NCBI GenBank assembly: GCA_035524955.1
Contig: DATLFG010000042.1
Coordinates: 1-64,000 of the forward strand
Length of the DNA stretch: 64,000 bases
Origin: CAMLFJ01 sp035524955
GTDB lineage: Bacteria > Methylomirabilota > Methylomirabilia > Rokubacteriales > CSP1-6
Direction: 5' to 3'
A program made the translations under genes and the position numbers. The notes under the pieces are model-generated. The model searched no databases and had not been told where the DNA came from. It worked only from the letters and a program-made list of their open reading frames with translations. Each line of letters opens with the position of its first letter. Positions within the stretch are counted from its first letter, which is position 1. Below are positions 10,216 through 18,802 of this stretch, piece after piece.

Positions 10216-10728
10216 ATGCCCATCTCCCCGTACATGCGCGATCTCCGCGCCAAGATCGGCCACGACGTGCTGCTGCAGGCCGGCGTCGCCGCGGTCATCG
10301 TCAACGCGGCGGGGCAGGTGCTGCTGCAGCGCCGGAGCGACAATGGCGAATGGGGGCTGCCGGGCGGGATCATGGAGCCGGGGGAGGAGCCCGCGGAGAC
10401 CCTCGTGCGGGAGAGCCGCGAGGAGACCTCGCTCGAGGTCGTCCTCGAGCGGATCGTCGGCGTCTACAGTGGACCGGACTTCCGCGTGCGCTACCCGAAC
10501 GGCGACGAGGCGGCGATCCTGAGCATCACCTTCGCGTGCCGGCCGGTGGCGGGCGAGGCGCGCGTCAACGACGACGAGTCGCTCGAGATCCGCTACTTCG
10601 CCCCCGACGCCCTGCCCGCGATGCCGCCGCGCCACGGCATGCGGATCCAGGACGCGCTGCGGAACGAGCTCCGCGCCCGCTTCCGCTCGATCGTCAGCCC
10701 TTCAGCAGCTCCTCCGCGACGCGCTTGA
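10216..10728 (+). CDS. Nudix hydrolase
   Basis: The 170-residue protein carries a complete Nudix box, GGIMEPGEEPAETLVRESRE followed by ETSLEV, at about residues 53-79, with the metal-binding RE..EE core. It is preceded by the usual VLLQRRSDNGEWGLPGG strand-loop. It hydrolyses some nucleoside diphosphate derivative; the substrate cannot be read from the sequence. The last 35 bases overlap convergently with the yqeY-like gene. Confidence 0.9.
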   Translation: MPISPYMRDLRAKIGHDVLLQAGVAAVIVNAAGQVLLQRRSDNGEWGLPGGIMEPGEEPAETLVRESREETSLEVVLERIVGVYSGPDFRVRYPNGDEAAILSITFACRPVAGEARVNDDESLEIRYFAPDALPAMPPRHGMRIQDALRNELRARFRSIVSPSAAPPRRA

Positions 10729-11152
10729 CGTCGCCCGCGTCCACCTGGCCCTTGTGGGTCTTCATGACGTCGCCGATCAGGCGCCCGGCCTGCTTGGGAT
10801 CTGTGATCCCGAGGGCCGCGATGCGCTCCGCCACCAGCGCGCGCACCCCCGCGTCGTCCATCGTCTTGGGCAGGTAGCGCGCGCAGAAGTCGATCTCGAA
10901 GCGCAGCTGGGCGGCCTGGCCCGCGCCGCGCTCCCCCGCCTTCTCGTACTCCGCCACCGCCTTCTGCAGCAGCTTGCGGTAGGCCCCGATCACTTCGAGC
11001 ACGAGGGCGTCGTCCACCGCTCCCGCGAAGCCCTTGGCGGTGCGCCGCTCCTGGATCTTGGTCTTGAGCATGCGCACCACGTCGGCGGTGCGGGTGTCCC
11101 TGGCCTTGATGGCCTGGGTGAGCGTGTCGTTCAGCGTCTGCTCGAGTGCCAT
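10694..11152 (-). CDS. GatB/YqeY domain protein
   Basis: A 152-residue stand-alone YqeY domain, homologous to the tRNA-binding tail of GatB. Typical features are RMLKTKIQERR, the LRFEIDFCARYLPK segment and the C-terminal GRLIGDVMKTHKGQVDAGDV helix bundle. Free-standing YqeY proteins have no settled function; a role near tRNA or stress metabolism is often assumed. Its 3' end overlaps the Nudix gene on the opposite strand. Confidence 0.9.
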   Translation of the reverse strand: MALEQTLNDTLTQAIKARDTRTADVVRMLKTKIQERRTAKGFAGAVDDALVLEVIGAYRKLLQKAVAEYEKAGERGAGQAAQLRFEIDFCARYLPKTMDDAGVRALVAERIAALGITDPKQAGRLIGDVMKTHKGQVDAGDVKRVAEELLKG

Positions 11153-11174
11153 GGGAGTCCTCTCGCGTGCGGGG

Positions 11175-11843
11175 CTACGTGAGCCAGTCGGTCAGCGCGG
11201 CGAGGGTGGCGAGCTCGTGGTCCGGCCGGGGCTCGCGGGGACGCTCACCCGCGCGATTGATCCAGGCCACCGGTACGCCCAGGCCGCGGCACGGCGTCAC
11301 GTCGTGGAAGTGGCTCCGGGCCGCGTGCAGCCACCGGCGGTCACCGACGCGCTCGCGCGCCGTCGTGAAGTGCCCGCCAGCCGGCTTGTAGGAGCCCACC
11401 TGCTGGGCGGTGACGATGAGATCGAAGGGCACCGTGAAGTGCCGGCGGGTCTCCGCAAGCAGATCGTCGTCCACGTTGGAGAGGATGCCGAGCTGGTAGC
11501 CGGCGCGGAAGAGCCGCTCGAGGGCCGCGTTGGTGTCGGGGAACGGGAGCCAGAACGGCAGGCTCTCGGCCAGGAAGCCCGCGCGCGCCTCCGGCAGCGC
11601 CCAGCCGAGCTCCCGCGCCACCCGCCGCGCGCTCTCCGTCAGCACCTCGCGATAGCTGCGATACGGCTCGGCCTCCACCACCGGCTCGATCCGCTCGTAG
11701 GCCGCGAGCACCGTGCGGGGATCGAGCCGGCCACCGGTCCCCACCACCGCCCGCGTGAACGCGGTCGCGATGCCGCCCTCCCAGTCGATGAGGGTGCCGT
11801 AGCAGTCGAACGTGATGATGTCGTACGGGCGTTCGGCGCTCAC
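11175..11843 (-). CDS. HAD-superfamily hydrolase, haloacid dehalogenase-like
   Basis: The 222-residue protein has HAD motif I FDCYGTLIDWEGG at the N terminus, motif II GILSNVDDD, and a Lys in SYKPAGGHF. This is the layout of type II 2-haloacid dehalogenases and related phosphatases. The GTG start overlaps the amidase stop (GTGA), so the two are translationally coupled. The acidic motif IV (normally a DD pair) is weak: HVARSHFHDVTP-like residues are present but shifted. Substrate unknown. Confidence 0.85.
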   Translation of the reverse strand: MSAERPYDIITFDCYGTLIDWEGGIATAFTRAVVGTGGRLDPRTVLAAYERIEPVVEAEPYRSYREVLTESARRVARELGWALPEARAGFLAESLPFWLPFPDTNAALERLFRAGYQLGILSNVDDDLLAETRRHFTVPFDLIVTAQQVGSYKPAGGHFTTARERVGDRRWLHAARSHFHDVTPCRGLGVPVAWINRAGERPREPRPDHELATLAALTDWLT

Positions 11844-13246
11844 ACGGCGGGCCGCTTCGGCGCCCACGGCCGCGCCTGCTCGAAGGCGGCCGAGGCCTGG
11901 AGAACCTGGAGATCGGCCAGCCGGCGGCCGACGATCTGCAGGCCCACCGGCATGCCCGAGGGGGTGAAGCCTGCGGGCACGGTGGCGGCCGGCTGCCCGG
12001 TGAAGTTGAACGGATAGCTGAAGCCGGCCCAGGGGAACCAGTCCCACGGATGCTGCGGGAACCCCGCCGGGTTGAGCCGCCCGACCTCGAAGGCCGCGAC
12101 CGACACCGTCGGGGTCAGCAGCAGATCGTAGGTGTCGAAGAGCGCGCGCACCGCGTCGCAGTACACGTGCTTGCGGCCACGCATCGCCACGTAGGCCTCC
12201 GCGCTGTAGCGGCGGCCGTCCTCGAGGGCCGCGACCAGGCCCGGGTCCATGCGCGCGCGGAACTCGTCGAGGTACTGACCGTAGTTGCCGGCGTAGTGCG
12301 CGTTCCACATGAGATGGATCATCTCGCGGGTGTCAGGGAGGCTCACCTTGGCGCTCTCGACCGCGCACCCCAGCTCCTGGAACGCGAGCGCGGCCCGCTG
12401 CGCGATCTGCCCGACCTCGGGGTCCACCTGGAGGCACCCCAGGTCGAGGCTCCACGCCACGCGCAACCCTCGGACGCCCTCGCGCAGGCGGCCCACGTAG
12501 TCGTCGGGCGCCGCGTCGAGCGACTGGCGGTCCCAGTCGTGGGGTCCGGCCATCACGCCGAGCATGAGCGCGGCGTCGGCCACGGTGCGCGTCATGGGCC
12601 CGGTGTGCGAGGCGCTGTCGGTGTTGGACACCGGCCACATCGGCACGCGCCCGAAGGTGGGCTTGAGCCCGTAGATGCCGCAGAACGCCGACGGCACCCG
12701 TACCGAGCCGGCGCCGTCCGAGCCCTGGTGGAGCGGGCCCAGTCCTGCCGCGGCGGCCGCGCCGGCGCCCGCGCTCGAGCCGCCCGACGTCATGCCCAGG
12801 TTCCACGGATTGCGGGTGATCCCGGTGAGCGGGCTATCCCCGAGGGCCTTCCAGCCGAACTCCGGCGTGGTGGTCTTGCCGGTGAGGATGGCGCCCGCCT
12901 CCTTGAGCCGGCGCACGTACGGCGCGTCCACCTCGCCGATGCGCGTGGCGAAGACGTGCGAGCCGAAGCGCGCGGGCACGCCCTCCACCAGGGCCAGGTC
13001 CTTGATCGAGACCGGGATCCCGTGCAGCGGGCCGAGCCGCCCGCCCCTCATCACCGCAGCCTCGGCGGCGCGCGCGGCGGCCAGCGCCGCGTCCGCGGTC
13101 ACGGTGCAGAATGCGTTGATCGTCGGGTTCACCTGCTCGATGCGCTCGAGCACGGCCCGGGTGAGCTCCACCGGCGACAGCGCCTTCGACCGGATCCGGG
13201 GGACGAGCTCGGTTGCGGGCGTGTAGGCGAGATCGGTCGCGTTCAT
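11840..13246 (-). CDS. Amidase, amidase-signature family
   Basis: A 468-residue amidase-signature enzyme of the GatA/AtzF type. The Ser-cisSer-Lys triad is visible as Lys in PVSIKDL, Ser in the GMTSGGSSAG loop, and the nucleophile Ser in GSDGAGSVRVPS. The C-terminal substrate domain ends in the conserved GMPVGLQIVGRR. There are no gatB or gatC neighbours, so a catabolic amide hydrolase is more likely than the transamidosome subunit. It is coupled to the HAD gene by a GTGA overlap. Confidence 0.92.
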   Translation of the reverse strand: MNATDLAYTPATELVPRIRSKALSPVELTRAVLERIEQVNPTINAFCTVTADAALAAARAAEAAVMRGGRLGPLHGIPVSIKDLALVEGVPARFGSHVFATRIGEVDAPYVRRLKEAGAILTGKTTTPEFGWKALGDSPLTGITRNPWNLGMTSGGSSAGAGAAAAAGLGPLHQGSDGAGSVRVPSAFCGIYGLKPTFGRVPMWPVSNTDSASHTGPMTRTVADAALMLGVMAGPHDWDRQSLDAAPDDYVGRLREGVRGLRVAWSLDLGCLQVDPEVGQIAQRAALAFQELGCAVESAKVSLPDTREMIHLMWNAHYAGNYGQYLDEFRARMDPGLVAALEDGRRYSAEAYVAMRGRKHVYCDAVRALFDTYDLLLTPTVSVAAFEVGRLNPAGFPQHPWDWFPWAGFSYPFNFTGQPAATVPAGFTPSGMPVGLQIVGRRLADLQVLQASAAFEQARPWAPKRPAV

Positions 13247-13294
13247 GGGGCCTCCGAAGCGGGGTGATCTACGGCCGCCCGAATGGTAGCACGG

Positions 13295-14374
13295 TCAGCC
13301 GCGACGCGGCGGCAGCACGACCGACACCCCGCTGGCGCGCCCGAAGCGCGCGGCGAGCCGCTCGCCGAACGACGAGGCGTCGAGCGGGTTCGCCGGCGCG
13401 CCCTCTCCCACGCGCGCTTCGGCGGCGCGTACCAGCCCCCGCATGCACGCGGCCGCCTCGAAGTAGGGCAGGCGCGTCCGGTCGAGCGGCCGCAGCCGGC
13501 GGTAGACCGCCACGTAGCGCACGGCCACGAGCCGACGCCCCGCCGCGGCGAGGGGGCGGAACGCGACGGGCACCGGCAGGAGGGCGAGCGGCGCCTGGGT
13601 GAGGATGACGCGGGTCGCGGCCACGTCGCACTCCGGCGCGGCCACCACCACGTTCGGCCAGTCGAGCACCGCGGTGGTCCGGCCGCCCTCGGTGAGGAGA
13701 TTCTGCGGGTGGAAATCGCCGTGACAGATCACGCGCCCGGACCGCTCGGCCGGCTGCCGGGTGCGGAGCCAGCGCATCCCGTCCGCCAGGCCCGCGAGCC
13801 CGGCCTTCTGGATCCGCCGGTCGAGCGAGGCCAGAAGGCTCTCGAAGCTGACCGCGTGGCGATCGAAGGCCCAGCCGGCCGCGCGGCCCTCGTCGTCCAG
13901 CGCGCGCAGGAGCGCCTCGGCGTTGAGCGCGTGCAGCCGCGCGTGTGCCTCGGCGAGCGTGCGCCCCACTCCGGGCCGGCGGGTGGCCAGGAGCGGGCGC
14001 CCGGCCGCCCGCTCCATCACGAGGAATCCGGCGCCGAGGGGCCCGCGGTCCGCGCTGGCGATGAGCACGCGCGGCACGGGATAGCCGAGCCCCGCGAGCG
14101 CGTTCTGGGTGGCGCGCTCCCGGAGCGCGCGCACCGGATCGTGGGCCGGGCTCAGCACGCGCAGGATGAGCGGCCCCGACCAGGCGGAGGGCCCGGCGCT
14201 CAGCCGGAAGGCGTAGATCCGCGTGTCGTAGCCGCCGCTGATCGGGGTGGGCGGCTCGGCGTAGGCGAGATCGGACGCGTGCAGCTCGCGGCGGAGGTGA
14301 GCGAGGAGGGCGGGTGCTACGTCCGACGTCGCAGCCCCCTCACTTCCGGCCCCCCTCGCCTCCGGCCCCCTCAC
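13295..14374 (-). CDS. Aminoglycoside phosphotransferase (APH) family kinase-like protein
   Basis: The protein-kinase-like fold is shown by the catalytic loop CHGDFHPQNLL (about residues 220-230) and the metal-binding VLDWPN. The N-terminal lobe has SGGYDTRIYAFR in place of a classical P-loop. The natural substrate is unknown; such proteins phosphorylate small molecules and are not evidence of drug resistance. The GTG used here (14372-14374) overlaps the ptrB stop, and both fall within a REP-like repeat. The true start may therefore be further in, for example near the SDVAPALL segment. Confidence 0.75.
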   Translation of the reverse strand: MRGPEARGAGSEGAATSDVAPALLAHLRRELHASDLAYAEPPTPISGGYDTRIYAFRLSAGPSAWSGPLILRVLSPAHDPVRALRERATQNALAGLGYPVPRVLIASADRGPLGAGFLVMERAAGRPLLATRRPGVGRTLAEAHARLHALNAEALLRALDDEGRAAGWAFDRHAVSFESLLASLDRRIQKAGLAGLADGMRWLRTRQPAERSGRVICHGDFHPQNLLTEGGRTTAVLDWPNVVVAAPECDVAATRVILTQAPLALLPVPVAFRPLAAAGRRLVAVRYVAVYRRLRPLDRTRLPYFEAAACMRGLVRAAEARVGEGAPANPLDASSFGERLAARFGRASGVSVVLPPRRG

Positions 14375-14407
14375 CCTGCCCTCTCCCCCAATGGGGGAGA
14401 GGGGGGA
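14367..14407. repeat. REP-like palindrome, copy B
   Basis: An 11-bp perfect hairpin CCCTCTCCCCC (14379-14389) / GGGGGAGAGGG (14393-14403) with loop AAT and a flanking TCACCCTG tail. On the minus strand it contains GAGAGGGCAGGGTGAGG, also present in copy C. It supplies the last dozen codons and the stop of ptrB and the apparent start of the APH gene, so both annotated ends are by-products of the repeat. Confidence 0.75.
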
Positions 14408-16455
14408 AGGAAGGCGGAGAGGCGGGTGAGGATGAACGCGTAGTCGAAGGCGATCTCGTGGAGGTAGTCGTAGCGGCCGGAGGCGCCGCCGTGACCGGCC
14501 TCCATGTTGATCTTGAACACGGGCGGGACGGCGGCGCTGCCGATCGCGCGCAGGCGCGCCACGTACTTCGCGGGCTCCCAGTACATCACCTGGCTGTCGT
14601 TGAGCGAGGTCTTGATGAGCAGCGCCGGGAACGGCCGCGCGTCCAGGTTCGTGTAGGGGCAGTAGCTCTTCATGTACTCGTACTGCTCACGGACCTTCGG
14701 GTTGCCCCACTCCTCGAACTCGCCCACCGTCAGGGGCAGCGACTCGTCCAGCATGGTGTTGATCACGTCCACGAAGGGCACCCGCAGCACCGCGGCGGCG
14801 CAGCAGTCCGGACGCAGGTTGAGCACCGCGCCGATGAGCAGGCCGCCCGCGCTGCCGCCCTCGATGACCAGCCGGTCGGGCGCGGTGTAGCCGCTCCCGG
14901 CCAGGAAGTCGGCGGCCGCGATGAAGTCGGTGAAGGTGTTGCGCTTGTTCATCATGCGGCCCTCGTCGTGCCAGCGCTTGCCCAGCTCGCCCCCGCCCCG
15001 GATGTGGGCGATCGCCACGCCGACCCCGCGGTCGAGCAGGCTCAGCCGGTTCGACGAGAACCCGGCCGGGTAGGGATAGCCGTAGGCTCCGTAGCCCGCG
15101 AGCACCATCGGGCTCGAGCCGTCCCGCCGCGACTCGGCGCGGCGCACGAGCGAGATGGGGATGCGCGTCCCGTCGGCGCCCGTCGCGTGGATGCGCTCGG
15201 AGGTGTACCGTGCGGGATCGTAGCCGCCCAGGACGTCCACCTGCTTGAGCAGGAGGAGGCGGCGCCCCGCGATCTCGTAGTCGAACACCGAGGGGGGCGT
15301 GATCAGCGACTGGTAGCGCACGCGATAGGCGCCGGCGTCGAACTCCGCGTTGGCGTCCGCGCTCAGGTCGTAGGTCGGCTCCGGGAACTCCACGTGATGG
15401 TGCGCGCCGGTGCGGCGGTCGGTGATGCGCAGGCGGATCAGCCCGTCCTCGCGCTCCTGCACGACGTAGTGCCGGGCGAAGACGTCCACTTCCTCGAGCA
15501 TCACGTCCGGGCGATGGGCGATCAGCTCGCGCCAGCGCGCGGGATGCGGATCGTCCACCGGGGCCGCCACCAGCCGGAAGTTCCGCCGGCCACCGCCGTT
15601 CGTGCGGATGTAGAAGAGGTCGCCGTCCGGGCCGACCCCGTGGTCCACCTGGTACTCGTGATCGGGCTCGCGCGGCAGCACCATCCGCCACGCGCCGCCC
15701 GGGTCGGTGGCGGTCAGATAGCGCACCTCGGTGCTCGTGAAGCTACCCGAGATCAGGAACAGATAAGCCCGGCTGCGGGAGCGGCCCACGTGGAAGCGGA
15801 ACAGCGCGTCCGGCTCCTCGTACAGGAGGTCGGCCCCCGTGTCCCCGAGGCGGTGCCGGTGCAGCCGGTAGGGGCGCTTCGCCTCGTCCTCGGTGACGTA
15901 GAAGAGCGTCTCGTTGTCCACGGCCCACGCCACCGTGCTCACGCGCTCCACGCGGTCGGGCAGCAGCGCGCCGGTCTCGAGATCCTTCACGTGGAGCGTG
16001 TAGTCGCGGAAGCCCGTCAGGTCGGTGGTATAGGCGAGTCGCCGGCCGTCATCGCTCACCGCGGCCGCGCCCAGGGCCAGGAACGGGTGGCCCTCGGCGA
16101 GCTGGTTGAGGTCGAGCATCACCTGCTCGGGCGCCTCGAGGCTGCCCGCCTTGCGACAGTAGATCGGGTACTGCTTCCCCTTCTCGGTGCGCGAGTAATA
16201 GTAGTGGGCGCGCAGGCGGTAGGGCACCGACTGGTCGTCCTCCTTGATGCGCGCCAGCATCTCCGAGTAGAGCGACTGCTGGAAGGGCACGGTGGGCTTC
16301 ATCACCGTGTCGGTATAGGCGTTTTCCGCGGTCAGGTAGGCGGTGACCTCGGGGTCGTCCTTCTCCCGCATCCAGTGGTAGTCGTCCTGGCGCACGTCCC
16401 CGTGGACCACGTCGGTCCTGGGGAGCTTGCGGGCGATCGGAGGGGTACCGGACAT
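14371..16455 (-). CDS. ptrB: Oligopeptidase B-like prolyl oligopeptidase
   Basis: This S9A serine peptidase cleaves short peptides after basic residues. The 694-residue protein has the N-terminal RTDVVHGDVRQDDYHWMR segment and a seven-bladed propeller. The catalytic domain contains HIRGGGELGKRWH, nucleophile GGSAGGLLIG, Asp in LNDSQVMYWEPAK and His in EAGHGGASGRYD. No signal peptide, so cytoplasmic. The extreme C terminus (FLPPSPPLGERAG) is encoded by a REP-like repeat rather than by conserved sequence. It is divergent from the Fpg gene across 72 bases. Confidence 0.93.
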   Translation of the reverse strand: MSGTPPIARKLPRTDVVHGDVRQDDYHWMREKDDPEVTAYLTAENAYTDTVMKPTVPFQQSLYSEMLARIKEDDQSVPYRLRAHYYYSRTEKGKQYPIYCRKAGSLEAPEQVMLDLNQLAEGHPFLALGAAAVSDDGRRLAYTTDLTGFRDYTLHVKDLETGALLPDRVERVSTVAWAVDNETLFYVTEDEAKRPYRLHRHRLGDTGADLLYEEPDALFRFHVGRSRSRAYLFLISGSFTSTEVRYLTATDPGGAWRMVLPREPDHEYQVDHGVGPDGDLFYIRTNGGGRRNFRLVAAPVDDPHPARWRELIAHRPDVMLEEVDVFARHYVVQEREDGLIRLRITDRRTGAHHHVEFPEPTYDLSADANAEFDAGAYRVRYQSLITPPSVFDYEIAGRRLLLLKQVDVLGGYDPARYTSERIHATGADGTRIPISLVRRAESRRDGSSPMVLAGYGAYGYPYPAGFSSNRLSLLDRGVGVAIAHIRGGGELGKRWHDEGRMMNKRNTFTDFIAAADFLAGSGYTAPDRLVIEGGSAGGLLIGAVLNLRPDCCAAAVLRVPFVDVINTMLDESLPLTVGEFEEWGNPKVREQYEYMKSYCPYTNLDARPFPALLIKTSLNDSQVMYWEPAKYVARLRAIGSAAVPPVFKINMEAGHGGASGRYDYLHEIAFDYAFILTRLSAFLPPSPPLGERAG

Positions 16456-16527
16456 CCCCCGAACCGTACCATACGACCGTCGCTTGCGCGGCCGCCCGCT
16501 CGGTCTCTACACTGGCGCGATCCGGCC

Positions 16528-17502
16528 ATGCCCGAGCTGCCCGACCTCACCGTCTACCTCGAAGCGCTGGCCGCCCGCGTCGGCGGCGCGCGGCTCGAGC
16601 GCATCCGGCTGGCGAACCCCTTCGTGCTGCGCTCGGTGGATCCGCCACCGACCGACGTGGCGGGCCGCGCGGCGACCGGCCTCCGGCGCCTGGGCAAGCG
16701 GATCGTGATCGCGCTGGAGGGCGAGCGCTTCGTGCTCATCCACCTGATGATCGCGGGGCGACTGCACTGGAAGGACGCCGGCGCGAAGCTACCGGGCAAG
16801 ATCGGGCTGGCCGCGCTCGACTTCTCCACCGGCACCGTCACCCTCACCGAGGCGGGATCAAAGCGCCGCGCCGCCATCCATCTGGTCCGCGGCGAGGCCG
16901 CGCTGGCCGCGCACGACCCGGGCGGCCTCGAGCTCGGAGATGCCGACGCGGCCGCCTTCCGGGCCGCCATCACGCGCGAGTCCCACACGCTCAAGCGGAC
17001 GCTGACCGACCCGCGCATCCTGAGCGGCATCGGCAATGCCTACTCCGACGAGATCCTGCACCGGGCCCGCCTCTCGCCGGTGCGCATGACGCGCCAGCTG
17101 TCCGAGGAGGAGAGCACGCGGCTCTTCGAGGCGGCGAAGGCCACGCTGGCCGACTGGATCGAGCGCCTGCGGCGTGAGGCGGGCGGCGCGTTCCCGGAGG
17201 GCGTGACCGCGTTCCGCCCCGACATGGCGGTGCACGGCCGCTACGGCCACCCCTGCCCCGACTGCGGGGCCCCGGTGCAGCGCATCGTGCACGCGGAGAA
17301 CGAGACCAACTACTGCGCGCGGTGCCAGACCGCCGGGCGCCTGCTGGCCGATCGCGCGCTCTCACGGCTGCTCCACCGGGACTGGCCGCGCACGCTCGAG
17401 GAGATGGAGGAGCGGCGGCCGGCCGGCGCGGCCGCGGTCACCAGCCCGGTGGCAGATCCGGGCGGATCTACATCGCGCCCGCGCGCGCGCCGCCCGGGCT
17501 GA
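16528..17502 (+). CDS. Fpg/Nei-family DNA glycosylase/AP lyase
   Basis: A base-excision repair enzyme for oxidised bases. After Met removal the protein begins PELPDLTVYLEAL, giving the catalytic Pro1-Glu2 pair. The lysine in LGKRIVIAL, the H2TH region ILSGIGNAYSDEILHRARLSP and a zinc finger (CPDC...CARC) are all present. PELPDL in place of the Fpg hallmark PELPEV, and a tail of about 45 residues after the zinc finger, mark it as a divergent branch rather than canonical mutM. The start at 16528 is fixed by the need for Pro at position 2. Confidence 0.9.
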   Translation: MPELPDLTVYLEALAARVGGARLERIRLANPFVLRSVDPPPTDVAGRAATGLRRLGKRIVIALEGERFVLIHLMIAGRLHWKDAGAKLPGKIGLAALDFSTGTVTLTEAGSKRRAAIHLVRGEAALAAHDPGGLELGDADAAAFRAAITRESHTLKRTLTDPRILSGIGNAYSDEILHRARLSPVRMTRQLSEEESTRLFEAAKATLADWIERLRREAGGAFPEGVTAFRPDMAVHGRYGHPCPDCGAPVQRIVHAENETNYCARCQTAGRLLADRALSRLLHRDWPRTLEEMEERRPAGAAAVTSPVADPGGSTSRPRARRPG

Positions 17503-17562
17503 CCGCCACCACGTCGGCGGTTGTCGCGAGCCCCGGCGGCGGCGGCGCCGGCTTGCGCCCGT

Positions 17563-18081
17563 TCAGCGCGGAGCCGGCCCGGGCTCGCCGACCAGGATGT
17601 CGGCCGGGTCGGTGCCCTGGAGCTTGACCCGCACGCGCCAGGGGCTCGGCCCGGCCTGGGCGAGCGGGAACGAGGCGATGCTGCTCCCGACCGCGCTGCT
17701 GCTCCCGCCCCCGCCGACCACCCCGCCCGTCGAGACGCCGACCCCGGTGCTCACCCCGCCGCCCACGCTGCCGAAGCTGCCGACGCCGAAGCCGATGCTG
17801 ACCGGGCTGCCCCCGCCGCCCGCGGCCGCCGTGTACTCGATGGTCTGCGCTTCGAGCACGCCGCCGTCGGCCTTCACGATCTGGGCCCGCTCGAGGCGGC
17901 GCCCGCCGCCGTCGATCTCGACGCGGAGCCGGTCGCTCACGATCGTGTAGGCGGCGGACACGGTGGCGCCCGGCGGCTGCACCGCGGGCTTGTAAGGCAG
18001 GTCCGCCCGGGTGGACGAGCAGGCGGCGAGCGCGGCCGCGAGCAGCCCGGCCAGCCCCATGGTCGCGACGATGGTCCGCAT
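17563..18081 (-). CDS. Putative lipoprotein, glycine-rich
   Basis: A 172-residue protein with a lipoprotein signal peptide: positively charged start, hydrophobic stretch, lipobox LAAC at about residues 18-21. The mature part has a beta-rich N-terminal half (VSAAYTIVSDRLRVEIDGGG) and a Gly/Ser/Val repeat region, then a folded C-terminal segment containing WRVRVKLQG. Function unknown. It is convergent with the Fpg gene and divergent from the protoglobin gene, whose start is 33 bases away. Confidence 0.7.
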   Translation of the reverse strand: MRTIVATMGLAGLLAAALAACSSTRADLPYKPAVQPPGATVSAAYTIVSDRLRVEIDGGGRRLERAQIVKADGGVLEAQTIEYTAAAGGGGSPVSIGFGVGSFGSVGGGVSTGVGVSTGGVVGGGGSSSAVGSSIASFPLAQAGPSPWRVRVKLQGTDPADILVGEPGPAPR

Positions 18082-18114
18082 GCACGGTATTATCGCACGC
18101 GACAGGAGGCCCCC

Positions 18115-18672
18115 ATGCGCGACAAGGAAGAAGATCGAGTCCCCCCGGGAGCCGATCTCGAGCGGTACGTCCGGGAGCTGGCCGAGTTCGTCGGCCTGGA
18201 CGAGGCCGACGCGACCGCCATCCGCGCGAGCGCCCCCGCGATCCTGAAGCACGAGGCCGAGCTCACCGGCGCGCTCTACGAGCACTTCCTGCGGTTTCCC
18301 GCGACCGCGCGCTTCTTCCTCGGCCCCGACGGGTTGCCCGACCGGACCCGCATCGAGCGACGCAAGCACAGCCTGTCCCGATGGCTGCGCGAGACCGCCC
18401 AGGCCGCGCTCACCCACGACTTCGCGTACTACCTGCTCTCGGTCGGCCTCGCCCACAGTCACCGTGAGCACGGCCCGGGCGGCAAGATTCCTCCGCAGTT
18501 CATGGTGGCCGCGATGAGCCTCACCCAGACCGCGCTCGCCCGGATCTTCCGCGACGAGCTGGCCGATCCGGCCGCGGCGCTCGAGGCGGCGGTGGCGTGG
18601 AACAAGCTGCTGCTGCTGCACCTGAACGTGCTGCTGATCGGCTACCTGCTGCCGCCGCGCAAGGCCTCCTGA
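18115..18672 (+). CDS. Protoglobin-domain protein
   Basis: A single-domain heme-binding globin of the protoglobin/globin-coupled-sensor type, 185 residues. The pattern ILKHEAELTGALYEHFL, then FFLGPDG, then the proximal-histidine region VGLAHSHREHGPGGKIPPQF fits the family. There is no attached output domain, so it may bind O2, CO or NO alone or signal through partners. The ATG has a strong AGGAGG about 6 bases upstream. It lies 130 bases upstream of the MoxR-like gene on the same strand. Confidence 0.85.
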   Translation: MRDKEEDRVPPGADLERYVRELAEFVGLDEADATAIRASAPAILKHEAELTGALYEHFLRFPATARFFLGPDGLPDRTRIERRKHSLSRWLRETAQAALTHDFAYYLLSVGLAHSHREHGPGGKIPPQFMVAAMSLTQTALARIFRDELADPAAALEAAVAWNKLLLLHLNVLLIGYLLPPRKAS

Positions 18673-18802
18673 GCGGAGGAAGCCCGAGCCCGGGCCGCGC
18701 CAAGCGCGACCGGAGGGCCGCCGCGTGTCACGCCGCCGCCGTCCGATTGACAGCGGCCATGGGCCGCCGCATAGTGAGCGCACGACACCGAAGGGAGCCT
18801 TC

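Noticed and set aside
11175..13246. Amidase and HAD pair as part of a transamidosome or defence pair
   Set aside because: No gatB/gatC or toxin-antitoxin features are nearby; a catabolic pair linked by a GTGA overlap is the simpler reading.
13295..14374. APH-like gene as an antibiotic-resistance gene
   Set aside because: The fold is shared by many small-molecule kinases, and nothing in the sequence or context points to aminoglycosides.
14314..17502. A very long plus-strand open frame (over 1000 codons) across the APH, ptrB and Fpg region
   Set aside because: The first two thirds are antisense to the well-supported ptrB gene and have low-complexity His/Arg/Val-rich translation; only the final 324 codons are the Fpg-type glycosylase.
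17590..17860. Apparent Gly/Ser/Val tandem repeat in the lipoprotein gene
   Set aside because: Inspection shows an irregular low-complexity stretch, not a repeat of fixed unit length.
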